A stretch of DNA of 64,000 bases from Sedimentibacter saalensis (GTDB lineage: Bacteria; Bacillota; Clostridia; Tissierellales; Sedimentibacteraceae): positions 62,001-126,000 of the forward strand of contig NZ_VLKH01000008.1 of the NCBI RefSeq assembly GCF_007830175.1, read 5' to 3'. Of the stretch, positions 33,941 through 42,390 are shown piece after piece (position 1 is the first letter of the stretch; every line of letters starts with the position of its first letter). The notes under the pieces are model-generated. The model saw only the letters and a list, made by a program, of their open reading frames with translations, made no database searches and was not told where the DNA came from. The translations under genes and the position numbers were made by a program.

Positions 33941-34932
33941 ATTTCTATCAGCTCTTCTTCTTCAAAATCTCTTGATGCAGTATGACCTATTACTTCAAAC
34001 CATTTCATTGGGCTTATACCATTTCCAGGTCTTTTTACTGTTATATTTTTTTCTGTAAAAATTTCGCCTTTCTTAATATATGTTTTTGCAATTATGCTCT
34101 TTCTTGCAACAACTATATTTTTCTTTTCTGATTCTGAAGGTTTTTTTTCACCATCTCCCATTGCAGCTTCAATATTTCTGATAGCGCTAACCATAGCTTT
34201 TAATTCATACGGCTCTAAGCTTGCTTTATGGTCTGGGCCCTCCATATTTCTATCAAGAGTAAAATGCTTTTCAATTATTTCGGCACCCATGGCAACTGCG
34301 GCAATTGGCACTTCTATTCCTCTTGTATGGTCGGAATAGCCTACAGATACATTAAATCTTTTTCTTAATGTATCCATTGCTTTTAAGTTAACATCTTCAT
34401 AAGGTGCAGGATACTCTGTTGTACAATGAAGCAGGGTAATTTCTCCGCAATTATTAACTTGCAATACTTCCATTGCATCTTCTATATCTCTCATGGTGCA
34501 CATTCCTGTAGACATGACAATTGGCTTATGTGTTTTTGCTATCTTAATTAGGTATGGTAGATTAGTAATTTCTCCGGATGGTATTTTCCAAAAAGGTATG
34601 TCCAATTGCTCAAGAAAGTCTATACTATCCAGATCAAATGGTGTTGATAAAAACACAATATCATTTTCTTTGCAATACTCATTTAATTTCTCAAATTCTT
34701 CAAATGATAATAATAATTTCTTTATCATATCATACTGTGTTTCTTCATTGCCTGTTGTCAATTTCTGATAATCTGCCTTTTCTGCATTTTTAGATACAAG
34801 CAACTCAATCTTACCAGTTTGAAATTTTACAATATCTGCTCCGCACCGTCTTGCTTCTTTAGCCATTTTTTTTGCAATCTCAATATCTCCATTATGATTG
34901 ACACCAACTTCAGCGATTATAAGAGTTCTCAT
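33937..34932 (-). CDS. legI: Nonulosonate (legionaminate-type) synthase
   Basis: This 331-residue NeuB-family enzyme condenses phosphoenolpyruvate with the six-carbon sugar to form the nine-carbon acid. Motifs are AEVGVNHNGD, VKFQTGK, KIPSGEI, MSTGMCTM, HCTTEYPAP, GYSDHT and EKHFTLDRNMEGPDH in the TIM barrel, then a C-terminal SAF (antifreeze-like) domain from about 275. NeuB, PseI and LegI are similar; operon content points to LegI. ATG start with AAAGGAAT upstream. Confidence 0.93.
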   Translation of the reverse strand: MRTLIIAEVGVNHNGDIEIAKKMAKEARRCGADIVKFQTGKIELLVSKNAEKADYQKLTTGNEETQYDMIKKLLLSFEEFEKLNEYCKENDIVFLSTPFDLDSIDFLEQLDIPFWKIPSGEITNLPYLIKIAKTHKPIVMSTGMCTMRDIEDAMEVLQVNNCGEITLLHCTTEYPAPYEDVNLKAMDTLRKRFNVSVGYSDHTRGIEVPIAAVAMGAEIIEKHFTLDRNMEGPDHKASLEPYELKAMVSAIRNIEAAMGDGEKKPSESEKKNIVVARKSIIAKTYIKKGEIFTEKNITVKRPGNGISPMKWFEVIGHTASRDFEEEELIEI

Positions 34933-34948
34933 AGAATTCCTTTCTTAA

Positions 34949-35596
34949 CTATTTATTCTGTTTTATGACCCTTGCAGGATTTCCAACCGCAGTACTGTAG
35001 CTTGGTATATCTTTAATTACAACGGTACCCGCTCCTATTATTGAATTTTCTCCAATATTCAAGCCTTGTATTACTTGTGACCCTGTACCAATTTCAGTCT
35101 TTGATTTTATTCTAACATTTCCTGAAATATTAACACTTGGATATAAGGTCGTAAAATTTTCCAATATAACATCATGACCTACTGTACAATCTAAATTCAC
35201 AGTGACAAAGTCCCCTAAGGTTATGTCTACTGTTAAAATGCTGTTCGTACATATAATACATCCTATTCCCATTTTAACACTATCTGATATTACAGCACCT
35301 TTTGAAATGATAGATGGGAAAATAACATTTTCCTTATTTACGAATTTTTTTACTACCTTTTCTTTTAATTTTGAATTTCCAATACCGCAAACTACATAAA
35401 TTTGTTCCGGATAATTTAGTAACCAATCGTCATCACCAATGACTTCATATCCAGCTATACTTCTCACATCATTAGAATTATCTATAAAACCTATTATGTT
35501 CCACTCGTTTGTGATGCGATTATTTTCTTGAATAAGCCATAATACTTCTTTGGCGAATCCACTAGAACCCAAAATTACAATATTCTTTTGCTTCAT
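34949..35596 (-). CDS. legH: NeuD/PglD-like sugar N-acetyltransferase
   Basis: This is a 215-residue left-handed beta-helix acetyltransferase with an N-terminal Rossmann-like nucleotide domain (IVILGSSGFAKEVLWLIQ) and hexapeptide repeats from about 100, including HDVILENFTTLYPSVNISG and GENSIIGAGTVVIKDIPS. It resembles PglD and LegH, which acetylate the 4-amino group of the nucleotide-linked 4-amino-6-deoxy sugar. It lies between ptmE and legI. ATG start with AAGGGGAAGGT upstream. Confidence 0.85.
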   Translation of the reverse strand: MKQKNIVILGSSGFAKEVLWLIQENNRITNEWNIIGFIDNSNDVRSIAGYEVIGDDDWLLNYPEQIYVVCGIGNSKLKEKVVKKFVNKENVIFPSIISKGAVISDSVKMGIGCIICTNSILTVDITLGDFVTVNLDCTVGHDVILENFTTLYPSVNISGNVRIKSKTEIGTGSQVIQGLNIGENSIIGAGTVVIKDIPSYSTAVGNPARVIKQNK

Positions 35597-35647
35597 ACCT
35601 TCCCCTTTAATCGAATATTTGTTGTATGTTTGAATGTATGTTTATTC

Positions 35648-36688
35648 TTATTCCAACCTTTTTCTCATTTCTTCCATTTCATCAAGTTGTCCCATATCCA
35701 TCCAGGCATTTTCACCGATAGGATATACCCCTATCTTTTCGCTGGTTTTTCTGTATCTTTCTATTATGTCAGGAAAGCCTATTTCTGTGTTTTCTTCCAA
35801 TTCTTCAATAACTTTAGACTCAACTACATACACTCCAGTATTTGTAAAAAAGGATATTTCAGGTTTTTCCTTCATGCTTTCTATTTCTCCGTTTTCACTA
35901 ATATCTATTACTCCATAAGGAATTTTTATGCTTTTTAAGGAACAAACCATTGTAATCAAATTTTTTTCTTTTTTATGGAATCTATATATTTTTTCATAAT
36001 CTTCATCAATAATAATATCACAATTAGACAATATAAATGAGGTATCAATTTTTCCCTTTAGCAGACTTAACCCGCCGCCAGTACCAAGAGGGATATTTTC
36101 ATCAATATAATTTATTGCATAGTCCTTTTCGATTTCATTGAAATATGCTTTAATCATATTTTTCTTATGATTAACAATTAAAAAAAAGTTATTGCAACCA
36201 AATGTATGAAATCTATTTATTATATGTTCTGCAATAGGAATTTCACCAATAGGAATCAACGGTTTCGGTAGAATTTTTGTATAAGGATAAAGTCTTGTAC
36301 CAAGGCCGCCTGCCATAATTACAACCGGAACATTCAACTTGCTTTTGTTTCTGATCTCTTTGTCATTCCAGAATATTACAGAAATTATATGCATTTCAAT
36401 ATCAACTATAGGCAATGCTTCAACAGAATACTGTTTCAAAAGATCTTTTGCTTTATCTCTATCTTTTTCATATGCAAACTTTGGGTTATAATTGGCGATA
36501 CATTTAACTTTTGCATCAAGATTACCTTTTTTTAATATCCATCTTCTCACATCACCATCTGTAATAGCCGCAATTAATTTCCCTTCTTTTGCAACGAAAA
36601 GAACTTTTTTAGCTACCTTATCCAGCAATTCCATTGCTTCAAGCATTGTAATTTCTTCATCTATCAAAAAATCATTTATATCTATAAT
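35648..36688 (-). CDS. ptmE: CBS-domain sugar-1-phosphate nucleotidyltransferase (PtmE type)
   Basis: Two CBS motifs (about the first 120 residues) precede a nucleotidyltransferase core with MAGGLGTRLYPYTKILPKPL. PtmE of the legionaminic acid pathway makes GDP-glucosamine; its presence marks the GDP-linked route. The nearest canonical start is TTG 36667, which has no ribosome site and cuts the first CBS domain short. AAGGGGGAG lies before an in-frame ATT at 36688, so I chose ATT (ATA 36685 is another option). The gene is 21 bases after legC. Confidence 0.87.
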   Translation of the reverse strand: MIDINDFLIDEEITMLEAMELLDKVAKKVLFVAKEGKLIAAITDGDVRRWILKKGNLDAKVKCIANYNPKFAYEKDRDKAKDLLKQYSVEALPIVDIEMHIISVIFWNDKEIRNKSKLNVPVVIMAGGLGTRLYPYTKILPKPLIPIGEIPIAEHIINRFHTFGCNNFFLIVNHKKNMIKAYFNEIEKDYAINYIDENIPLGTGGGLSLLKGKIDTSFILSNCDIIIDEDYEKIYRFHKKEKNLITMVCSLKSIKIPYGVIDISENGEIESMKEKPEISFFTNTGVYVVESKVIEELEENTEIGFPDIIERYRKTSEKIGVYPIGENAWMDMGQLDEMEEMRKRLE

Positions 36689-36709
36689 ACTCTCCCCCTT
36701 GCCTGTAAG

Positions 36710-37879
36710 CTAAAATTGCATGTTTTTCAAACATTCAACTACATATAACAAATCATCCTTTGCTAAATTAGAACTGCATGGTATATTAACTATACGTTCT
36801 ATATAGTATTTTGCTTTTTCGATTTTAAATGTTTGACAACCAATATATGGTCGTTGTTCATTGATTAAGCCCCATATTGGTCTTGACTGAATTTTATTAT
36901 CAGCTAAATATTTAATTACTTCATCTCTGCTTATAGGGTAATCATTGTTACATTGAAGCGAATAAAACCAATGGTTGCTCCTTATATTTTCATTGAAGTT
37001 TAAAATAGATAATCCTTTTATTTCATTAATTTTTACTTTATATAAGTTATAGTTTTCAGTTTTTATATCAATAAACATTTCCAGCTGTTCTAATTGAGCT
37101 AAACCAAGTGCAGCCTGTAAATTAGTCATGCGATAGTTATATCCTATTTCATCATGAGTATAGTATAGCTCATCGCTTTTAGCCTGTGTGGTAAGATGCT
37201 TTGATTTCTTTAATATTTCTTCATCGTTAGATACAATCATACCACCGCCACCTGTTGTTATAATTTTATTTCCGTTAAAAGAATATACACCTACCGTTCC
37301 GATTGTACCAGCAAAGAAATTCTTATATTTCCCTGTTAAATAATAAGTTCCGATTGCTTCAGTAGCATCTTCAACCACCTTCAAATTAAATTTGTCAGCT
37401 ATATTCATTATTTTTTCCATGTCGGCCATATTACCAAATACATGGACCACAACTATAGCCTTTATTTGTTTCATGGTCTTGTTATTTAATAGTCTTCCAT
37501 CAACATAACTGCACTCATTTTGGCAAAATTCCAGCAACTTGTCTGCATCCATGGTGAGTGAATCATCACAGTCCATAAAAATTGGTTCAGCACCTATATA
37601 TTTAACCGGATTAACCGCAGCAATAAATGTCAAAGCGGGAACTATTACCTCATCTTCTTTTGTTACTCCGCACACTTGAAGAGCTATATGCAATCCAGAG
37701 GTACCATTTTGACATGATACTGCACCCCTTGCATTAACGTATTGAGCTATTTTATCTTCAAATTCATCAACATATGGTCCACCTGTAGAAACCCATTCAG
37801 TTTCAACAGCATGAGTTACATACTCTAATTCCTTTCCCTTTAAATTAGGTACTGAAAGCGGAATAAATTTTCTTTCCAT
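36710..37879 (-). CDS. legC: DegT/LegC-type sugar aminotransferase
   Basis: This is a 389-residue PLP enzyme of the DegT/DnrJ/EryC1 family. FIPLSVPNLKGKELEYV at the N-terminus, the EWVSTGGPYVDEFE segment, EDATEAIG and the PLP lysine in SFNGNKIITTGGGGM (near 200) are clear. It would aminate the 4-keto-6-deoxy sugar produced by LegB. It follows legB by 8 bases. ATG start with AGGAGAT upstream. Confidence 0.92.
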   Translation of the reverse strand: MERKFIPLSVPNLKGKELEYVTHAVETEWVSTGGPYVDEFEDKIAQYVNARGAVSCQNGTSGLHIALQVCGVTKEDEVIVPALTFIAAVNPVKYIGAEPIFMDCDDSLTMDADKLLEFCQNECSYVDGRLLNNKTMKQIKAIVVVHVFGNMADMEKIMNIADKFNLKVVEDATEAIGTYYLTGKYKNFFAGTIGTVGVYSFNGNKIITTGGGGMIVSNDEEILKKSKHLTTQAKSDELYYTHDEIGYNYRMTNLQAALGLAQLEQLEMFIDIKTENYNLYKVKINEIKGLSILNFNENIRSNHWFYSLQCNNDYPISRDEVIKYLADNKIQSRPIWGLINEQRPYIGCQTFKIEKAKYYIERIVNIPCSSNLAKDDLLYVVECLKNMQF

Positions 37880-37887
37880 ATTATCTC

Positions 37888-38868
37888 CTATAGATTATAA
37901 ATATCTGTCTTATATTTATCTAAATTATTTTTAAAAAACTCAATAGTTTCAGCAAGTCCACTTTCAAAGGAATATTGTGTCTTCCAATTTGTTAACCTTT
38001 TTATCTTTTCATTGGAACCAAGCAACCTGTTAACTTCACTCTTTTCGGGTCTCAATCTTTGCTCATCACATACAATCTTTGCACTAGGATTTATTTGTCT
38101 TACTAATTCCTCCGCAAGCTGACCAATGGAAATTTCCTGCTGTGTTGCAATATTAATCTCTTCTCCGATTGTCATATTTGATTTAGCTATTTCAATAAAT
38201 CCATTGACAGTATCCTTTACATAGTTAAAATCTCTGGTTGGAGTTAATGAACCTAATTGAATTTCTTTATGTCCTGATAATAATTGAGTGATTATTGTAG
38301 GTATTACAGCTCTTGCAGATTGTCTTGGGCCATATGTATTAAACGGCCTCACTATTGTAAGTGGCATATTAAAGCTTCTATAAAATGATTCTGCTAATCT
38401 GTCAGCCCCAATCTTTGTTGCTGAATATGGTGATTGACCCTGGAATGGATGTTTTTCATCTATGGGCACATATTGAGCTGTACCATATACCTCTGATGTT
38501 GATGTTACAAGCAGTCTTGACGTTTCCAAAGATCTTGCTGCCTGTAATATATTCAGTGTACCTTTTATATTGGTGTCAACATATGTATCAGGAGAATGAT
38601 AGCTGAATGGAATGGCAATCAGCGCTGCTAAATGATAAACCTCGTCCATTCCCTCAACAGCTTTTCTTACTCCGTTGGGGTCTCTTATATCTCCTGTAAA
38701 AACATCAATTTCTGACAACATTTCTTTTGAAAAAGAATCTAACCAGCCCCACGAATTAAATGAATTATAATAAACAAACGCCCTTACCTTGTTGCCTTCA
38801 TTAACTAGCTTTTCAACTAAATGACTGCCAATAAAGCCATCTGCTCCTGTTACTAAAATTTTTTTCAT
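37888..38868 (-). CDS. legB: NAD-dependent nucleotide-sugar 4,6-dehydratase (LegB type)
   Basis: This is a 326-residue extended SDR enzyme. TGADGFIGSHLVEKL gives the Rossmann motif, and STSEVYGTAQ with YSATKIGADRL gives the catalytic Ser/Thr and Tyr-x-x-x-Lys. It matches LegB, which dehydrates the nucleotide-linked GlcNAc to the 4-keto-6-deoxy sugar in the first dedicated step of legionaminic acid synthesis. It directly follows the Maf gene with a one-base gap. ATG start with AGGGGTGT upstream. Confidence 0.92.
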   Translation of the reverse strand: MKKILVTGADGFIGSHLVEKLVNEGNKVRAFVYYNSFNSWGWLDSFSKEMLSEIDVFTGDIRDPNGVRKAVEGMDEVYHLAALIAIPFSYHSPDTYVDTNIKGTLNILQAARSLETSRLLVTSTSEVYGTAQYVPIDEKHPFQGQSPYSATKIGADRLAESFYRSFNMPLTIVRPFNTYGPRQSARAVIPTIITQLLSGHKEIQLGSLTPTRDFNYVKDTVNGFIEIAKSNMTIGEEINIATQQEISIGQLAEELVRQINPSAKIVCDEQRLRPEKSEVNRLLGSNEKIKRLTNWKTQYSFESGLAETIEFFKNNLDKYKTDIYNL

Positions 38869-38869
38869 C

Positions 38870-40774
38870 TTACACCCCTTTTGTTAAAGAAGATTCTGCA
38901 TAAATTGAAATGCTTCCTTTCATCTCATTATAAATTGGCTCTATCATTTCTATATCATTAATGCATATATCAATGAAATTACTAAAACTTTTTATAATTT
39001 TATTGCCTTGTTCATGAGGATTTTTTTCCTCATTAAAACTTTCTATACCATCTGCCAATATTTTATACTGTACTCTGTTCATTGGAAGTATAAATGTCTT
39101 ATAAAAGTCATTATTTTCAATTTTCTTTAACTCTTTATCAAGTTTTACATACAAGTTTTGAGCTTGTGTGTAGTTTCTATTGTTGATAGCTTTTTCAATT
39201 TTATTTAGTATATCTCTGTATTCTTTGTTAATTTTCAGAGCATTTTCATATGATTTATCCATATTCCTAGACTGAGTTAACAAATATTCCTTATCATAGT
39301 CTGTTTTATTTTTTTCTAAAGAATTCAATCCATCTTCTTCTACTACTTTTTCATTTAAACAGCTTTTGATTATTTCCTCAAGTTCTATAAACTCTGTTCC
39401 TTCTATCCTTGCTCCACCTTTAGTAGTATTTATCACATTAAGATTTGAAAAGTGTTTGATATAGCTTTCAATTTGACTTCTCATCATATTAAATGAATTG
39501 TTAGTTAATATTTCATTTCCATAAACATCTTTTACCCATATACCTTTTTCTAATTCATCATCTGTAAGTTCGATACTGCTATATGTTATTCCCTCTGAAT
39601 ATCGCTTTTTATCACGATAACCCAAGTTTTGTCCAACTAATATAATTTTATCGAATCCCAAAACATATAATAGCTGTAATGTTGCTGCAGCTACTGTTGG
39701 CGCATCATAAATAACATTTATTGCACTATTGTCGTAATTTCTCAGATAATATGTTGCAATTGAATCTTGGCTAGTAATCATATGATATTTTTTACCCGGA
39801 TAATTTTCTAATGTTTCATATCCAACTGATGAACCAAATATCATAGGTATTTCACTAATATCTTTTTGTTTTATTATTTCCAGGACTTCCTGATTTTTAA
39901 CACTTGGATCAATTGTACATGCAGCATGAGGATATATGTTATTAATAATAAGTGTATTGATCGCTGAACCAACGCTGAATATATAAGCCAGACCATTATT
40001 CTTTATATATCTTAAATTTTCAATTTCTTCATTAAGAGATGGACCTGCTGCAACTAAAATTGCAGTCTTGCCTTTATATGAACCAATCCTTTCTGTTACT
40101 ATGTTTGGAGTAGTCAATATTTCTTTAATGTTTTTCATACAGTTTATTATCCATCTTTTTTGAAAAACATAATTCGTATGCAGATTTCCTCTTTTACTGT
40201 TTATTAATTCCTTAAACCTGCTAAGGAATGTATTGTATTGCTCATTAAATACATTTTCATAAATCGGTAAATCCACAATTACTATTTTCTTGTTTGTTTT
40301 ATTAAGTATTTTCCCTAAAAAAACATCTATTGCAGTTGTGTCAAACTCAAATTGGATGTTTGCTATATTATTAAATGCTGATTTATTAAAATTGACATTG
40401 TCCAAAAAGTGTCTAAAAATTTCAACAGATGGTTCATAGATTGAAAATGATGTAGATGGATATCTCTGTGTAAACACATCTATATGATAGCCAAGTCCAA
40501 GCCCGTAAAAAATTACATGTGAATTTTCATCAATGCTATCCCTTTCCTCAATTTTATTTATTATTGCTTCAGCTTCTCGCAAAGGGGCGTACTTGCTATG
40601 AACATATAAATCTTTTTCATCTTTCTTTACTTTAATGGTTTTATGGTTATCTTTTGTATGTTCAATAGTAATATTACTATGTAAATTATCTGTTTCTATT
40701 GTTGCTAGTTCTTCATATAGTCTTGGATATTTTTTTTTTAAAAATGTAACATTATCTTTTAACATTTTACTCAA
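38870..40774 (-). CDS. Motility accessory factor (Maf) flagellin glycosyltransferase, DUF115
   Basis: This 634-residue protein has a Maf N-terminal region, a glycine-rich FYGLGLGYHIDVF, the DUF115 core with AILVAAGPSLNEEIENLRYI and VGQNLGYRDKKRYSEG, and a long helical C-terminus from about 460. Maf proteins attach nonulosonic acids to Ser/Thr of flagellin. The placement with a complete nonulosonate pathway and next to flagellin supports that role. Its start overlaps the preceding gene by 8 bases (translational coupling). Confidence 0.92.
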   Translation of the reverse strand: MSKMLKDNVTFLKKKYPRLYEELATIETDNLHSNITIEHTKDNHKTIKVKKDEKDLYVHSKYAPLREAEAIINKIEERDSIDENSHVIFYGLGLGYHIDVFTQRYPSTSFSIYEPSVEIFRHFLDNVNFNKSAFNNIANIQFEFDTTAIDVFLGKILNKTNKKIVIVDLPIYENVFNEQYNTFLSRFKELINSKRGNLHTNYVFQKRWIINCMKNIKEILTTPNIVTERIGSYKGKTAILVAAGPSLNEEIENLRYIKNNGLAYIFSVGSAINTLIINNIYPHAACTIDPSVKNQEVLEIIKQKDISEIPMIFGSSVGYETLENYPGKKYHMITSQDSIATYYLRNYDNSAINVIYDAPTVAAATLQLLYVLGFDKIILVGQNLGYRDKKRYSEGITYSSIELTDDELEKGIWVKDVYGNEILTNNSFNMMRSQIESYIKHFSNLNVINTTKGGARIEGTEFIELEEIIKSCLNEKVVEEDGLNSLEKNKTDYDKEYLLTQSRNMDKSYENALKINKEYRDILNKIEKAINNRNYTQAQNLYVKLDKELKKIENNDFYKTFILPMNRVQYKILADGIESFNEEKNPHEQGNKIIKSFSNFIDICINDIEMIEPIYNEMKGSISIYAESSLTKGV

Positions 40775-41378
40775 CCGCCTCGGATGTTAGAAAACTTAAT
40801 TTTTCCACTATTGCCTCAAATACTGGAGTTATTTCATACATGAGCATATCTCCAATTAATATGTTGTCATTGTTTAAAATTGCATTTTCTAATTCAACAA
40901 CAATATTGTTTAATTTTGACACTTCTTGAACATACTCATTCCAAGCCCCATAATCACTTACTATGTCACTGGAGCTTTCAATTGAACTTATATGAGTAAG
41001 CGATTGAATAATCCACTGAATTCCTTCAAATAAATCTGTAAGCTGTGACCAAGTATTTTCACTTGGCCTTTGGTAGAATTCCTCAGATAATTTATGGATT
41101 ATCGGAATTGCATTTTTGGCATACTGCTCTGTTGATTCAATAGATTCATTGACCATTTCTACGATTGATATGGCAACAACGTCTATTGTTTTTATGCTTA
41201 CAATATTTTCCATAATATATCTATCGAAATTATCGTATATTTCTTCTCCATCAATGATTAGATGAGAAAACAGCAAATCATCTTCTTGTATTAATTCATT
41301 AATGTTATCAAATAATTGTTCTATAATTTCAGGATCATTTTTAAACTCCAATACCTTATCTTTAACACGTATATTCAT
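40767..41378 (-). CDS. Unknown helical protein heading the glycosylation operon
   Basis: I do not recognise this 203-residue, acidic, mostly helical protein. It has no signal peptide, membrane segment or cysteine. The start is ATG 41378 (MNIRVKDKVLEFKN) with AGAAGGAAAA upstream; a longer frame begins with TTG 41399 but lacks a site. It is first behind the SigD promoter and its end overlaps the Maf start by 8 bases, so it is likely a partner of Maf or a chaperone that presents flagellin for glycosylation. That role is inference only. Confidence 0.72.
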   Translation of the reverse strand: MNIRVKDKVLEFKNDPEIIEQLFDNINELIQEDDLLFSHLIIDGEEIYDNFDRYIMENIVSIKTIDVVAISIVEMVNESIESTEQYAKNAIPIIHKLSEEFYQRPSENTWSQLTDLFEGIQWIIQSLTHISSIESSSDIVSDYGAWNEYVQEVSKLNNIVVELENAILNNDNILIGDMLMYEITPVFEAIVEKLSFLTSEAVE

Positions 41379-41442
41379 AAATTTTCCTTCTTTCTTCAAA
41401 TATATTCCTCTAAAACACTTAAAAATTAAGCATCTTTAATAG

Positions 41443-41469
41443 ATATCGGCTTAAAAAGATAAATATTTA
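41443..41469 (-). promoter_or_regulatory. SigD promoter of the flagellin-glycosylation operon
   Basis: TAAA (41469-41466), 15 bases, perfect GCCGATAT (41450-41443) on the minus strand. The transcript would cover eleven genes down to legF. Confidence 0.85.
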
Positions 41470-41680
41470 GATGCTTTCTTTCATATCATATAAAAATTGT
41501 TTGTACCATCATCTTGTTATAAATTCTAATAATTTCTCAATTATAAAAATATTATTATGTTAGTAATTATAACATTTAACTGCCTTATTCACAATTGCTT
41601 TGTGCAAATATTAATTATTTTAGCGAATTTTTAATTTCAGCAATTTGATATAAATTTTGTTAATTTAATCCATTTTGACT

Positions 41681-41706
41681 TTAATTTTCATTTATAATGC
41701 CGATAT
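41681..41706 (+). promoter_or_regulatory. SigD-type promoter of the 171-residue protein gene
   Basis: TTAA (41681-41684), 14 bases, perfect GCCGATAT (41699-41706), 21 bases before the ATG. Together with 41443-41469 it forms a divergent SigD pair. Confidence 0.7.
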
Positions 41707-41727
41707 AGACTATAAGGAGGATGTCAT

Positions 41728-42243
41728 ATGATTAAAGAAATTAATTCCGTTAGACCATCAGGTGTACAAAATAGCAAGACTGCAGAATATATAAAACATA
41801 AAGACAAAAGTGACTCTGACACCATAAAAAACAATAAGAAATTTGACAGTATAGAAATTAACAAGCTAATTTCAGATAATGAAAAAAGAATTAGTGAATT
41901 TAAAGAGCAAATCAAAAAAATGATTGCTAAACAAGGCGAAGAATCAAATCTAACATTATTTGGGCAAAAAATAAACGTTTCCTTGGAAGATTCTCAAAAA
42001 GCAGCCCAGCAAGTTGAAGAAGGCGGCGAATATTCAATTGATGCAGTTGCCACCAGAATTATGGACATGGCAAAAGCACTGTCCGGAGGCGACAAATCAA
42101 AAATTTCTCTGTTAAAGGATGCTGTTATAAAAGGTTTTGATGCAGCAGGGATGGAGTTTAATGACGGTGCAGGGCTTCCTGAAATATGCAATAAAACATA
42201 TGATGAAATTATGAAGCGTTTTGATGATTGGCAAAAAGAATAA
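41728..42243 (+). CDS. Unknown SigD-controlled cytoplasmic protein
   Basis: I do not recognise a named function for this 171-residue protein. The first half is charged and likely a disordered or coiled segment (residues 20-70, Lys/Asp/Asn-rich); the second half is a compact helical domain with ISLLKDAVIKGFDAAG and LPEICNKTYDEIMKRFDDW. Similar small proteins occur near flagellar genes in Clostridia, as far as I recall. It is a single gene with a SigD-type promoter and its own terminator and lies back-to-back with the glycosylation operon. ATG start with AAGGAGGATGTC upstream. Confidence 0.78.
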   Translation: MIKEINSVRPSGVQNSKTAEYIKHKDKSDSDTIKNNKKFDSIEINKLISDNEKRISEFKEQIKKMIAKQGEESNLTLFGQKINVSLEDSQKAAQQVEEGGEYSIDAVATRIMDMAKALSGGDKSKISLLKDAVIKGFDAAGMEFNDGAGLPEICNKTYDEIMKRFDDWQKE

Positions 42244-42261
42244 AACTAGATATATCACCAT

Positions 42262-42297
42262 AAAAACCTGAATCTAAAATAGGCTTCAGGTTTTTTT
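42262..42297 (+). terminator. Intrinsic terminator after the 171-residue protein gene
   Basis: AAAACCTGAA (42263-42272) pairs with TTCAGGTTTT (42285-42294), followed by TTT. Confidence 0.88.
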
Positions 42298-42337
42298 ATT
42301 GGCCAATAATTTAAATATAGCCTCAAGAATAAAAAAA

Positions 42338-42376
42338 TAAAGGAGCCAAGGCTCGCAGAGGGTCTTAGCTCCTTTT
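42338..42376 (-). terminator. Intrinsic terminator after the chemoreceptor at 42.4 kb
   Basis: On the minus strand AAAGGAGC-TAAG pairs with CTTGGCTCCTTT, followed by ATTTTTTTAT. Confidence 0.85.
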
Positions 42377-42390
42377 TACAGTTACGGATT

